A stretch of 64,000 nucleotides of DNA, taken from contig DLHT01000003.1 in the NCBI GenBank assembly GCA_002483365.1, positions 372,001 through 436,000 of the forward strand, read 5' to 3'. Origin of the DNA: Cellvibrio sp. UBA7661 (GTDB lineage Bacteria; Pseudomonadota; Gammaproteobacteria; Pseudomonadales; Cellvibrionaceae). Below, piece after piece: positions 17,490 to 26,268 of this stretch. The translations under genes and the position numbers were made by a program. Numbering within the stretch: the stretch's first letter is position 1; every line of letters begins with the position of its first letter. The notes beneath the pieces were generated by a model. It was given only the letters and a program-made list of their open reading frames with translations, made no database searches and was not told where the DNA came from.

Positions 17490-18977
17490 TCAATGCCCCA
17501 TCACTTGGGTAATTTCTTCCGGTTTATGGTGCACACCAAAATCATCCACAATGGTTTTGGTGGCTTCGTTCATTCCGATCACATCTACCTCAACACCTTC
17601 GCGGCGGAATTTCAGCACAACTTTATCCAGTGCTGCGACCGATGTGATATCCCAAAAATGCGCGTGCGTTAAATCGATGGTGACTTTAGGCAACTTTTCC
17701 TTCAGATCAAAACCGCGCACAAACATATCTGCCGAACGGAAAAAAACTTCGCCAAAAACATGATACCTGCGCTCACTGCCATCTTCATTTAACGCTGAAG
17801 TCACTGCCATGTAGTGCCCAATTTTGTTGGCAAAAAACATCGCTGCCATAAGCACGCCAATAAATACACCGTAAGCTAAATTGTGGGTGGCAACTACCAC
17901 ACCCACGGTGGTGAGCATCACAATGTTGGAAGAGAGCGGGTGTTTTTTCAGGTTGCGGATAGAAGCCCAACTAAAAGTCCCGATGGAAACCATAATCATC
18001 ACAGCCACTAATGCAGCCATAGGGATAACGGAAATCCAATCACTTAAAAACACCACCATAATTAATAGGAGCGCGCCAGCAAGAAAGGTGGATAAACGTG
18101 TGCGGCCACCGGATTTTACGTTAATCACCGATTGTCCGATCATTGCACAACCCGCCATACCGCCAAGTAAACCGGTAGCAATATTGGCAACACCCTGACC
18201 TTTACACTCACGGTTTTTATCACTGGTGGTGTCGGTCATATCATCCACAATAGTGGCCGTCATCATCGACTCTAATAAACCGACGGCGGCCAGTGGAATT
18301 GAGTAGGGCAAAATAATTAACAGGGTTTCCAAATTAAGCGGCACATCGGGCCAGAGAAAAATCGGCAGGGTATCCGGCAGTTCACCCATATCGCCCACGG
18401 TGCGAATATCAATCTTAAAAATTAACGCGATGGCAGTGAGTACTAAAATACACACGAGTGGCGATGGAATAATTTTTCCTATTTTCGGCACATAGGGAAA
18501 TAAATAGATAATACCCAAGCCAGCAGCAGTCATCGCATACACATGCCAGGTGACATCGGTGAGCTCTGGTAATTGCGCCATAAAAATTAAAATCGCTAAC
18601 GCATTTACAAAACCCGTTACCACTGAGCGCGACACAAATCCCATCAAATCACCCAAGCGTAAATAGCCTGCAATAATTTGAATCACACCGGTTAATAAAG
18701 TAGCCGCCAGTAAATATTGCAAACCATGTTCTTTTACCAGCGTTACCATCAGCAGTGCCATAGCGCCGGTTGCAGCAGAAATCATCGCCGGGCGACCACC
18801 GGCAAAGGCAATCACAACGGCCATAGAAAATGAGGCATACAATCCAATTTTAGGATCGACACCCGCGATGATCGAGAAGGCAATAGCCTCTGGTATCAAC
18901 GCGAGTGCAACTACCAACCCCGATAAAAAATCGCCGCGAATATTGGAAAACCACTGGTCTTTTACTGCCGTTAACAT
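17490..18977 (-). CDS. SulP-family anion transporter with C-terminal STAS domain
   Basis: 495 aa. The N-terminal about 390 residues are the SLC26/SulP membrane fold with the entry motif GDFLSGLVVALALIPEAIAFSIIAGVDPKIGLYASF and the GGMAGCAMIGQSVINVKSGGRTRLS loop. The C-terminus is a STAS domain (VTIDLTHAHFWDITSVAALDKVVLKFRREGVEVDVIGMNEAT). Substrates in the family include sulfate, bicarbonate and dicarboxylates; which applies here cannot be told. It follows ynfA by 45 bases on the same strand, so probably one operon. Confidence 0.92.
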   Translation of the reverse strand: MLTAVKDQWFSNIRGDFLSGLVVALALIPEAIAFSIIAGVDPKIGLYASFSMAVVIAFAGGRPAMISAATGAMALLMVTLVKEHGLQYLLAATLLTGVIQIIAGYLRLGDLMGFVSRSVVTGFVNALAILIFMAQLPELTDVTWHVYAMTAAGLGIIYLFPYVPKIGKIIPSPLVCILVLTAIALIFKIDIRTVGDMGELPDTLPIFLWPDVPLNLETLLIILPYSIPLAAVGLLESMMTATIVDDMTDTTSDKNRECKGQGVANIATGLLGGMAGCAMIGQSVINVKSGGRTRLSTFLAGALLLIMVVFLSDWISVIPMAALVAVMIMVSIGTFSWASIRNLKKHPLSSNIVMLTTVGVVVATHNLAYGVFIGVLMAAMFFANKIGHYMAVTSALNEDGSERRYHVFGEVFFRSADMFVRGFDLKEKLPKVTIDLTHAHFWDITSVAALDKVVLKFRREGVEVDVIGMNEATKTIVDDFGVHHKPEEITQVMGH

Positions 18978-19022
18978 AGCTACTTATCCACACATTAAAA
19001 ATCATTTGTACAACAATAACGA

Positions 19023-19349
19023 TTACTGCCCGCGCCAACCCAACACAATAATCATCATGCCCAGCAGTGCAACACTGGCACCTACCCAGTCGTAAACTGA
19101 AAGCTTTATCCCATCGACAAAATACAACCACAACAATGCGACGGCGACATACACACCGCCATAGGCCGCATAAACGCGGCCACTTGCGGCGGGGTGCAAA
19201 GTAAGCAGCCACACAAATAGCGCGAGGCTTGCTGCGGCAGGCAATAGCAACAAAATAGAACCGCCTTTTCGCAACCACAGGTAAGGTAAAAAGCAGCCGA
19301 TAATTTCAGCCAATGCAGTGGCGACAAATAACAAGGTTGTTTTGAGCAT
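19023..19349 (-). CDS. ynfA: YnfA-family small membrane protein
   Basis: 108 aa from ATG 19349, with AGGAA in the leader; the frame can extend to 19418 but without membrane-protein character. Four helices with LKTTLLFVATALAEIIGCFLPYLWL, AAYGGVYVAVALLWLYFVDG and DWVGASVALLGMMIIV are typical of YnfA (UPF0060), a relative of small multidrug resistance transporters. It is divergent from arsR, and YnfA is often found next to metalloid or metal resistance genes. Confidence 0.92.
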   Translation of the reverse strand: MLKTTLLFVATALAEIIGCFLPYLWLRKGGSILLLLPAAASLALFVWLLTLHPAASGRVYAAYGGVYVAVALLWLYFVDGIKLSVYDWVGASVALLGMMIIVLGWRGQ

Positions 19350-19474
19350 GACTATTTCCTGTGCATGTGTGGGCGCATTAAGTATCTCAGCGGCACTATC
19401 AGCGAATTTTACCCTCATCAGGACACAATCACCTATTTGCCAGAAACAATCACTTGCCTAAATATACGCTTTTT

Positions 19475-19499
19475 CATATATTCGATTAAACATATATTC
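19475..19499. promoter_or_regulatory. AT-rich repeats in the ynfA-arsR divergent promoter (ArsR operator candidate)
   Basis: CATATATTC occurs at 19475-19483 and again at 19491-19499, 16 bases apart, just before arsR. ArsR proteins bind AT-rich imperfect dyads of this kind near their own start. Confidence 0.45.
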
Positions 19500-19512
19500 A
19501 GACTTGGTGATT

Positions 19513-19857
19513 ATGCCTCTTTTTACCCCCGATTCGCTCTGTAAAACTCTTGCTGACCCCACTCGCGCCCGTATTGCGTTGTTGGTTGCGCGCGAAAAAG
19601 AGCTGTGTGTTTGTGAGCTCACCTGCGCGCTTGATGAAATCCAACCAAAAATTTCCCGCCACCTGGCGCTGTTGCGCGAATCCGGTTTGCTTGCTGATCG
19701 CCGTAAAGGGCAATGGGTGTATTACCGTTTGCACCCGGAACTACCGGCATGGGTTACCAAAACCTTGAAAACGCTGCTGGATGCCAACCAGGAATGGCTT
19801 GAGGAAAATCACCAACGCTTGTGCGCGATGGAAGACCGGCCGAACCGCTGCTGTTAA
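19513..19857 (+). CDS. arsR: ArsR-family arsenite-responsive repressor
   Basis: 114 aa from ATG 19513 (in-frame TTG 19504 and GTG 19507 are alternatives; no strong ribosome site decides). Winged helix-turn-helix: LCKTLADPTRARIALLVAREKELCVCELTCALDEIQPKISRHLALLRESGLL. ELCVCEL is the metalloid-binding Cys-x-Cys helix of classical ArsR, and the C-terminus ends in RCC. It heads the arsenic operon that continues to about 25.9 kb and should release on binding arsenite. Confidence 0.92.
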   Translation: MPLFTPDSLCKTLADPTRARIALLVAREKELCVCELTCALDEIQPKISRHLALLRESGLLADRRKGQWVYYRLHPELPAWVTKTLKTLLDANQEWLEENHQRLCAMEDRPNRCC

Positions 19858-19876
19858 TGATGAAAGACTAAATATC

Positions 19877-20023
19877 ATGAAAATTTTATTTTTATGCACG
19901 CACGATAGCTGCCACAGTATTTTGCACGAGGCTATCTTTAATCACCTCACCTTGCCACTGGATACGCTAGCACTGGAAAAAAACCAATTACAAGCTGCAC
20001 TAGACGGGACTGGCGATTTGTAA
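19877..20023 (+). pseudogene. arsC: Remnant of LMW-phosphatase-type arsenate reductase (arsC)
   Basis: A 48-codon frame starting MKILFLCTHDSCHSILHEAIFNHL, clearly the N-terminus of a thioredoxin-type ArsC/low-molecular-weight tyrosine phosphatase. The active loop should read C-x5-R; here the Arg position is His (CTHDSCHS), and the remaining about 90 residues are missing, replaced by a short tail and a stop. It lies in the usual place between arsR and arsH. It cannot be catalytic. If another ArsC exists elsewhere the operon still works; otherwise arsenate would be handled by the GAPDH-ArsJ route. Confidence 0.75.
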
Positions 20024-20068
20024 TTTTTCTTAACTGAATGACTTATAACGTATTTTGGGAAGTAAAAA

Positions 20069-20785
20069 ATGAACAATCAAAACCTACCGAATATCAACAA
20101 TGCGTTACTCACCAGCGCCCATGCAGATGTATTAATCACTGAAAGAAGATCAACACACAAACCGCGTATTTTATTGCTTTACGGTTCTAACCGCGCGCGC
20201 TCATTTAGCCGTTTATTAGTTGAAGAGGCTGAACGTTTATTACTACACCTTGGTGCCGAAACACGAATATTTAATCCAAGTGGTTTACCACTGCCGGATG
20301 ATGAGCCAGACACGCACCCCAAAGTCCAGGAATTACGCGAGCTGGTACTCTGGTCAGAAGGACAAGTCTGGTGCTCACCCGAACGTCACGGCGCAATGAG
20401 TTCAGTATTTAAAGCACAAATAGATTGGATTCCGTTAAATATGGGGGCTGTTCGACCTACACAAGGGAAAACATTAGCGGTCATGCAAGTTTGCGGGGGA
20501 TCGCAATCTTTTAATGTAGTAAATCAATTGCGCGTTCTCGGACGCTGGATGCGGATGTTCACTATCCCCAATCAATCATCTGTTGCCAAAGCATTTCAGG
20601 AATTTGATGAACAAGATCGTATGAAACCATCGGCTTATTACGACCGTCTAGTAGATGTGATGGAAGAGTTAATGAAATTTACTTTGCTGTTACGCGATAG
20701 CAGCGATTATTTGGTAGACCGTTATTCAGAGCGGGTTGAATCAGCAGAAGCTTTGAGCAAACGTGTGAACCAATCCGTTATTTAA
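20069..20785 (+). CDS. arsH: ArsH, NADPH-dependent FMN organoarsenical oxidase
   Basis: 238 aa. The flavodoxin-like FMN site reads ILLLYGSNRARSFSRLLVEEAERLL, and WCSPERHGAMSSVFKAQIDWIPL plus QVCGGSQSFNVVNQLRVLGRWMRMFTIPNQSSVAKAF are highly typical of ArsH. The enzyme oxidises trivalent methylated arsenicals to less toxic pentavalent forms. Third position in the ars operon. Confidence 0.95.
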   Translation: MNNQNLPNINNALLTSAHADVLITERRSTHKPRILLLYGSNRARSFSRLLVEEAERLLLHLGAETRIFNPSGLPLPDDEPDTHPKVQELRELVLWSEGQVWCSPERHGAMSSVFKAQIDWIPLNMGAVRPTQGKTLAVMQVCGGSQSFNVVNQLRVLGRWMRMFTIPNQSSVAKAFQEFDEQDRMKPSAYYDRLVDVMEELMKFTLLLRDSSDYLVDRYSERVESAEALSKRVNQSVI

Positions 20786-20809
20786 TGTAGTAACCAAGCA
20801 GGTATAAAA

Positions 20810-21841
20810 ATGGGCTTCTTCGAACGTTATTTATCGCTCTGGGTTGCACTGGCAATTGCTGCGGGTGTGGTTTTGGGAAATTATTTTCCCGCTGCTTTTG
20901 CCCAAATTGCCGCACTGGAATTTGCCCATGTCAACTTGGTGGTTGCGGTTTTAATTTGGGTAATGATTTACCCCATGATGGTGCAAATTGATTTCAGTGC
21001 AATAAAAAATATCGGCCAGCGGCCACAAGGATTAATACTCACACTGGTGGTGAACTGGCTGATAAAACCTTTCACCATGGCCGCGCTGGGCTGGCTATTT
21101 TTTAAAGTCTTATTTGTTGACTGGGTTGATCCACAAACGGCGCAAGAATACATCGCCGGTATGATTTTACTCGGCGTTGCGCCTTGCACCGCCATGGTAT
21201 TTGTGTGGAGCCAACTCACCAAAGGCGACCCTAACTACACACTGGTGCAGGTTTCCGTTAATGATGTGATTATGATTTTTGCATTTGCACCCATCTGTGC
21301 TTTTTTATTGGGTGTTAGCGATATTCATGTGCCCTGGAATACATTGATTATTTCGGTTGTGCTTTATGTGTTATTGCCATTGATCGCGGGCGTTATTACC
21401 CGTCGCTGGCTGGAATCCAAATCGGGCGCAAACACTAACCAACAACTGCAACAATTTCTTGCAGCCTGCAAACCTTGGTCGGTGATTGGTTTGCTAGCTA
21501 CGGTTGTGCTGTTATTTGCCTTTCAAGCGCAAACTATCCTGACCAAACCCCAAGCCATTTTATTGATTGCTATTCCGCTTCTGATTCAAACCTATGGAAT
21601 TTTTGCGATCAGTTTTATCGCCGCAAAAATGATGAAGCTGCCGTACAACATTGCCGCACCTGCGTGCATGATCGGTACATCCAATTTTTTTGAATTGGCG
21701 GTAGCAGTAGCAATTTCACTGTTTGGCCTACATTCCGGCGCAGCACTGGCAACCGTGGTAGGCGTTTTGGTTGAAGTGCCGGTGATGTTATCGCTTGTGG
21801 CGTTTTGCAATCGCACCCAACATTACTTTTCGAAGGATTAA
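20810..21841 (+). CDS. acr3: ACR3-family arsenite efflux permease
   Basis: 343 aa, ten predicted helices of the BASS superfamily. The conserved ACR3 motif GVAPCTAMVFVWSQLTKGDPNYTLVQVSVND carries the functional cysteine, and PACMIGTSNFFELAVAVAISLFG is the second signature. It expels As(III) using the proton gradient. It is 24 bases after arsH and only two bases before the OsmC gene. Confidence 0.95.
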   Translation: MGFFERYLSLWVALAIAAGVVLGNYFPAAFAQIAALEFAHVNLVVAVLIWVMIYPMMVQIDFSAIKNIGQRPQGLILTLVVNWLIKPFTMAALGWLFFKVLFVDWVDPQTAQEYIAGMILLGVAPCTAMVFVWSQLTKGDPNYTLVQVSVNDVIMIFAFAPICAFLLGVSDIHVPWNTLIISVVLYVLLPLIAGVITRRWLESKSGANTNQQLQQFLAACKPWSVIGLLATVVLLFAFQAQTILTKPQAILLIAIPLLIQTYGIFAISFIAAKMMKLPYNIAAPACMIGTSNFFELAVAVAISLFGLHSGAALATVVGVLVEVPVMLSLVAFCNRTQHYFSKD

Positions 21842-21843
21842 TC

Positions 21844-22257
21844 ATGTCAGCAACCAAAATGACTTTTCATGTAAATGCCAAACGCAATGATGCACACAGC
21901 AGCAATGCTTATTGCAAAGAGGCGAGCCTGTTAATCGATACTGATTTGGCAGGCCGTATAGATGCTTTTAATCCCGCAGAATTATTACTTGCTGCGCTTT
22001 CGGCCTGCATGATTAAAGGTATTGAGCGAGTGACGCCGATTTTAAAATTTCAATTGCGTGGTGTTGAAGTCGAATTAAACGGTGTCCGACAAGACTCGCC
22101 GCCCAAAATGGAATCCATTCATTACATTATTCGCGTGGATACTGATGAGAGCGATCATCGCCTTGCGTTGTTGCACGATAATGTAAAAAAATTTGGCACT
22201 GTATTTAATACTGTTTCTCCTGGTACGGAGTTATCTGGCGAGTTAGTTCGTAAATAA
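21844..22257 (+). CDS. OsmC-family protein in the arsenic operon
   Basis: 137 aa from ATG 21844, two bases after the acr3 stop with GAAGGA overlapping it. The pattern NPAELLLAALSACMIKGIERV and the C-terminal about 30 residues match the OsmC/Ohr fold. Only one of the two peroxidatic cysteines of typical Ohr is obvious (SAC), so it may not be a standard organic-hydroperoxide reductase. Its place between acr3 and the GAPDH gene suggests a thiol or arsenic-related role. Confidence 0.8.
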   Translation: MSATKMTFHVNAKRNDAHSSNAYCKEASLLIDTDLAGRIDAFNPAELLLAALSACMIKGIERVTPILKFQLRGVEVELNGVRQDSPPKMESIHYIIRVDTDESDHRLALLHDNVKKFGTVFNTVSPGTELSGELVRK

Positions 22258-22283
22258 CATTGGTTTAATGAAGGGCATATAGG

Positions 22284-23306
22284 ATGAAAAAAATCAAAAT
22301 CGGTATTAATGGTTTTGGTCGCATCGGCCGTTTGGCATTGCGTGCGAGTTGGCACTGGCCGGAATTTGAATTTGTGAAAATTAATGATTCGGCGGGGGAT
22401 GCTGCTACGTTCGCGCATTTATTAAAATTCGATTCAGTGCAAGGTCAGTGGATTCATGAAACCAGTGGCGATGAAAATACTATTGATATTGATGGTAAAA
22501 AAATTCAATTTACGCGCAACAAAAGCATCGCTGAAACCGACTGGAGTGATTGCGATGTTGTGATTGAAGCCAGTGGCAAAATGCGCGACGTAAAATTGCT
22601 GCAGGCGTATCTTGATCAAGGTGTAAAACGTGTTGTGGTGAGTGCGCCGGTAAAAGAACCGGGTGTATTAAATGTGGTGATGGGTGTGAATCAGCATTTA
22701 TTTGACCCGGCGATACATCGCATAGTGACGGCCGCATCTTGCACCACTAATTGTTTAGCGCCGCTGGTAAAAGTGATTCATGAACAACTAGGTATTAAAC
22801 ACGGCGCTATCACCACCATTCACGATTTAACCAATACCCAATCGATTTTGGATCAGCCCCATAAAGATTTACGCCGCGCCCGTGCATCCCATTCCAATTT
22901 AATTCCCACCAGTACCGGCTCAGCTACGGCAATTGCAGAAATATTCCCCGAGTTGCGCGGCAAATTAAATGGCCACGCGGTGCGTGTTCCGCTCGCTACT
23001 GGCTCACTCACTGATTGCGTATTTGAAGTTAGCCGTGCAACCAGCGTGGAAGAAGTGAATGCGCTATTAAAAACGGCGAGCGAAACTTATTTGAAAGATA
23101 TTTTGGGTTATGAAACGAGGCCATTAGTATCGAGCGATTTTTGTGGCAATCCGCTGTCATCCATTGTGGATGCGCTCTCCACTATGGTGGTGAATGACAC
23201 ACTGGTAAAAATTTACGCTTGGTATGACAACGAATGGGGTTATGCCAATCGCACGGCGGAATTGGCGCGGTTGGTGGGGTTAGCACCTTCAAGTCCCCCT
23301 CTTTAG
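22284..23306 (+). CDS. ArsJ-associated glyceraldehyde-3-phosphate dehydrogenase
   Basis: 340 aa, full GAPDH: NAD-binding INGFGRIGRLALRA, catalytic SCTTNCLAPL, and WYDNEWGYANRTAELARLV at the end. With ArsJ two genes on, this is the known arsenate resistance pair: GAPDH uses arsenate in place of phosphate to make 1-arseno-3-phosphoglycerate, which ArsJ exports. The last residues (SSPPL) and the TAG stop come from the palindromic repeat at 23294, so the native C-terminus has been replaced by a short repeat-encoded tail. Confidence 0.92.
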   Translation: MKKIKIGINGFGRIGRLALRASWHWPEFEFVKINDSAGDAATFAHLLKFDSVQGQWIHETSGDENTIDIDGKKIQFTRNKSIAETDWSDCDVVIEASGKMRDVKLLQAYLDQGVKRVVVSAPVKEPGVLNVVMGVNQHLFDPAIHRIVTAASCTTNCLAPLVKVIHEQLGIKHGAITTIHDLTNTQSILDQPHKDLRRARASHSNLIPTSTGSATAIAEIFPELRGKLNGHAVRVPLATGSLTDCVFEVSRATSVEEVNALLKTASETYLKDILGYETRPLVSSDFCGNPLSSIVDALSTMVVNDTLVKIYAWYDNEWGYANRTAELARLVGLAPSSPPL

Positions 23307-23370
23307 CAAAGAGGGGTTAGGGGAGATTTTAATTTAATAATCCCCCTAGCCCCCTTTTTCAAAGTGGGAA
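23294..23370. repeat. Interspersed palindromic repeat overlapping the GAPDH stop
   Basis: Starts with CCCCCTCTTTAGCAAAGAGGGG, a tight hairpin, then GGGGAGATT pairs with AATCCCCCTAG across an A/T loop, ending in CAAAGTGGG. It supplies the stop codon of the GAPDH gene and lies before arsJ, where it could reduce read-through. Confidence 0.6.
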
Positions 23371-23409
23371 TTAACGGCTCGTATTGGGCGACAAATTTAT
23401 AGGCATTTT

Positions 23410-24624
23410 ATGAATACAGCCATTCGCCAATACACAATTGTCACCGGCAATTATTGGGCGTTTACCCTTACCGACGGTGCGCTGCGCATGTTGGTGGTGT
23501 TGCATTTCCATCAACTCGGTTATAGCCCGCTGCAAATTGCGGCGCTGTTTTTGTTTTATGAAATATTTGGAGTGATAACGAATTTATTGGGCGGTTATTT
23601 GGGGGCGCGTATTGGTTTGAACCGCACTATGAATATCGGCCTTGGTTTGCAAGTGATTGCCTTGGCTATGCTTGCCGTACCAACACCGTGGCTCAGTGTG
23701 CCGCTGGTGATGGCAGCGCAAGCGTTATCGGGAATCGCGAAAGATTTAAATAAAATGAGCGCGAAAAGTGCAATCAAACAATTGTTGCCGGGCGAGCAAC
23801 AGGGGCGATTGTTTAAGTGGGTGGCGCTACTCACCGGTTCTAAAAATGCGTTAAAAGGCGTGGGATTTTTTCTGGGCGGCGCGCTGCTTGCACTCTTGGG
23901 TTTTAAAGGCGCGGTGTTAGCGATGGCCGCAGCACTGGCATTAGTCTGGACCGCCAGTGTGTTCGTACTCAAACAGGATTTAGGTAAAGCCAAAAACAAG
24001 CCGAAATTTTCTGAACTTTTTTCCAAGAGCCGCGCGATCAATATTTTATCGGCTGCGCGATTGTTTTTATTTGGCGCACGCGATGTCTGGTTTGTGGTGG
24101 CATTACCGGTTTTTTTATCCAGCCAATTGCAATGGAATTTTTGGCAGACCGGCGGGTTTTTAGCGAGTTGGATAATTGGTTACGGCATAGTGCAATCCGC
24201 CGCGCCTTTTTTACTGCGCACTAAAACCGGCACTACACCCACTGGGCATAGCGCATTTATCTGGGCGCTTCTACTTACCCTGGTTACTGCAGGATTGGCG
24301 TGGTTATTCGGCAACGCTTTATCTACCAGAGCGAGTTTTTCGGTTACAGCAGTTTTAATTGCTGGTTTGATTGTATTTGGCATTGTGTTTGCGATTAATT
24401 CTTCGGTGCATTCTTATTTGATTGTGCGTTACGCCAATAGCGACGGTGTATCGCTGGATGTGGGTTTTTATTACATGGCAAATGCACTGGGGCGTTTACT
24501 CGGCACAATTTTGTCGGGCTGGGTCTATCAAGCGGCGGGTCTGGTTGCCTGTTTGTGGGTAGCAGCAGTGTTTATCGGCATAACCACATTGATTTCCATC
24601 GCACTGCCGCGCAATACTCAATAA
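23410..24624 (+). CDS. arsJ: ArsJ, MFS exporter of 1-arseno-3-phosphoglycerate
   Basis: 404 aa, twelve-helix MFS transporter. NYWAFTLTDGALRMLVVLHFHQLGYSPLQIAALFLFYEIFGVITNLLGG is the ArsJ signature region, with GIAKDLNKMSAKSAIK in the first cytosolic loop. Placement directly after the GAPDH gene matches the characterised gapdh-arsJ arsenate pathway. RBS is weak; the ATG follows 'aggcatttt'. Confidence 0.93.
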   Translation: MNTAIRQYTIVTGNYWAFTLTDGALRMLVVLHFHQLGYSPLQIAALFLFYEIFGVITNLLGGYLGARIGLNRTMNIGLGLQVIALAMLAVPTPWLSVPLVMAAQALSGIAKDLNKMSAKSAIKQLLPGEQQGRLFKWVALLTGSKNALKGVGFFLGGALLALLGFKGAVLAMAAALALVWTASVFVLKQDLGKAKNKPKFSELFSKSRAINILSAARLFLFGARDVWFVVALPVFLSSQLQWNFWQTGGFLASWIIGYGIVQSAAPFLLRTKTGTTPTGHSAFIWALLLTLVTAGLAWLFGNALSTRASFSVTAVLIAGLIVFGIVFAINSSVHSYLIVRYANSDGVSLDVGFYYMANALGRLLGTILSGWVYQAAGLVACLWVAAVFIGITTLISIALPRNTQ

Positions 24625-24657
24625 CGCTTTTTTCCTCTCAATTCATTCGGGTGCGCT

Positions 24658-25926
24658 ATGAATCGTGATAATCCTTGTGATTGCAGTTCAGCGGCGGATC
24701 TATTAAATCGCGCCTGTTTTTGTAAAACCCTCAAGCGCGAGCAATTACTGGCGAGCCTGCAGGCACAGGCATTACCCGCGGAGGTCCTGCAGTACGAAGC
24801 ACAATTGTTTTCCAATACCGCAACCTTTATTTCACCCGCGCAATGGCAACAGTTACAAAATCTGGTGCAAGCTGTGATGCGTGTGACTGCGCTGCCAGCG
24901 TATCGGCAGCGGGTATTAAACAATGCGCCCGCTCTTGCACAGCGGCCATCGCCCACGGCGGGTGTATTTATGGGTTTTGATTTTCACATGAGTGATGCCG
25001 GCCCGCAGATTATTGAAATCAATACCAACGCCGGTGGTGCGTTTTTAAATGCGGCGCTACTGAGCGCGCAAACTGCCTGCTGCAATGCCGCTGGTGCCTT
25101 GCCAGTATTATTGCAACCACAGTTGGATACAGAATTTGTTGCCATGTTTAAACAGGAGTGGCAACTCGCGCGCGGCACGCAACCATTGCGCTGCATTGCC
25201 ATAGTGGATGAAAACCCCAGCGCGCAATTTTTGTATCCGGAATTTTTATTGGCGCAAAGCCTATTTGAGCGCGCCGGTATCAAAACCCTGATTGTCGATC
25301 CGCGTGAATTGCAATTGCAGAATGGGCAATTGTTTTTCCAGGAACAAATCATTGATTTGGTGTACAACCGCCTAACCGATTTTTCCCTCGCGCAAGCACA
25401 CAACCAAATGCTGCGTGCCGCATACGAACAAGATGCCGCAGTGCTCACACCCAATCCATATCACCACGCGCTTTATGCGGATAAACGCAATTTGGTATTG
25501 CTGAGCGATGACAAAACATTGAGTGACCTTGGTGCAACTCTTGAGGATATAAACACACTGGTCGCGGGCATTCCCCACACCCAATTACTCAGCGCCGATA
25601 ACGCTAGTGAATTGTGGAATAAGCGCAAACAATTATTTTTTAAACCTGCCACTGGCTATGGCAGTAAAGCGGCTTATCGCGGTGACAAAGTTACCCAGCG
25701 GGTGTGGCAAGAAATTTTGCAGGGCGATTATGTCGCCCAACAACAAGTACCACCCAGCGAGCGCGGCATTTTAGTGGACGATGAAAAAACCTCACTCAAA
25801 ATGGATATTCGCGCCTATGTTTACGCCAGCAACATTCAATTATTAGCCGCACGTTTATATCAGGGACAAACGACAAATTTCCGCACCCAGGGCGGCGGTT
25901 TTGCACCCGTTTTTGTGGCGGGTTAG
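24658..25926 (+). CDS. ATP-grasp-like protein ending the arsenic operon
   Basis: 422 aa. Segments PQIIEINTNAGGAFLNAALL, VYNRLTDFSL, FFKPATGYGSKAAYRGDKVT and the closing SLKMDIRAYVYASNIQLLAARLYQGQTTNFRTQGGGFAPVF fit an ATP-grasp ligase core (glutathione-synthase-like, metal-binding D/N-x-R near the end). The N-terminus is Cys-rich (CDC at residues 7-9, CFC at about 20-22). It starts 33 bases after arsJ on the same strand, so it should be coexpressed. A role in thiol or peptide ligation for arsenic handling is possible but not known to me. Confidence 0.65.
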   Translation: MNRDNPCDCSSAADLLNRACFCKTLKREQLLASLQAQALPAEVLQYEAQLFSNTATFISPAQWQQLQNLVQAVMRVTALPAYRQRVLNNAPALAQRPSPTAGVFMGFDFHMSDAGPQIIEINTNAGGAFLNAALLSAQTACCNAAGALPVLLQPQLDTEFVAMFKQEWQLARGTQPLRCIAIVDENPSAQFLYPEFLLAQSLFERAGIKTLIVDPRELQLQNGQLFFQEQIIDLVYNRLTDFSLAQAHNQMLRAAYEQDAAVLTPNPYHHALYADKRNLVLLSDDKTLSDLGATLEDINTLVAGIPHTQLLSADNASELWNKRKQLFFKPATGYGSKAAYRGDKVTQRVWQEILQGDYVAQQQVPPSERGILVDDEKTSLKMDIRAYVYASNIQLLAARLYQGQTTNFRTQGGGFAPVFVAG

Positions 25927-25940
25927 GGCTTATCGATTAT

Positions 25941-25970
25941 AAAAAAAGGCGCACTCCGGAATGAGTGCGC
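25941..25970 (-). terminator. Terminator for the small minus-strand gene
   Basis: GCGCACTC (25949-25956) pairs with GAGTGCGC (25963-25970); on the minus strand the stem is followed by a run of seven T. It lies 36 bases past the stop of the 33-aa gene and also faces the end of the ars operon. Confidence 0.75.
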
Positions 25971-26005
25971 AAATGGCTACGGACTTAAACACCAAATAGA
26001 ATCAG

Positions 26006-26107
26006 TTAATTGCTCAGTACTGATTTGTTAGCGCGCTTATCTTTTTTATCGCGTCGTTTATCTTTCAATGATCTTTGTGGTTCTTTTTTAGTTTTCTCTT
26101 TAGACAT
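26006..26107 (-). CDS. Tiny Lys/Arg-rich protein (33 aa)
   Basis: Reads from ATG 26107 with AGGAG about 8 bases upstream, and ends with TAA followed by a clear terminator. The protein begins MSKEKTKKEPQRSLKDKRR and continues DKKDKRANKSVLSN, so nearly half its residues are basic. No fold or family is recognised. The clean start, ribosome site and terminator support a real small gene; a nucleic-acid or ribosome-associated role would fit the charge. It precedes nothing else on this strand, and the Gre-like gene lies 160 bases upstream. Confidence 0.65.
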   Translation of the reverse strand: MSKEKTKKEPQRSLKDKRRDKKDKRANKSVLSN

Positions 26108-26268
26108 ACTGTGTACTCCTGATCAATAGTACTTCTGCGCCTATTGCCGCCGGATTATTTACAGAAGCTAGTCGAGTGCTATTTCACCGTAGCATTAACT
26201 ACAGCGAGCGGCAGTTTTCAACATGCATGGGCGATTACTCCTCTGCTCATTTTTACTAATAAATAGAT

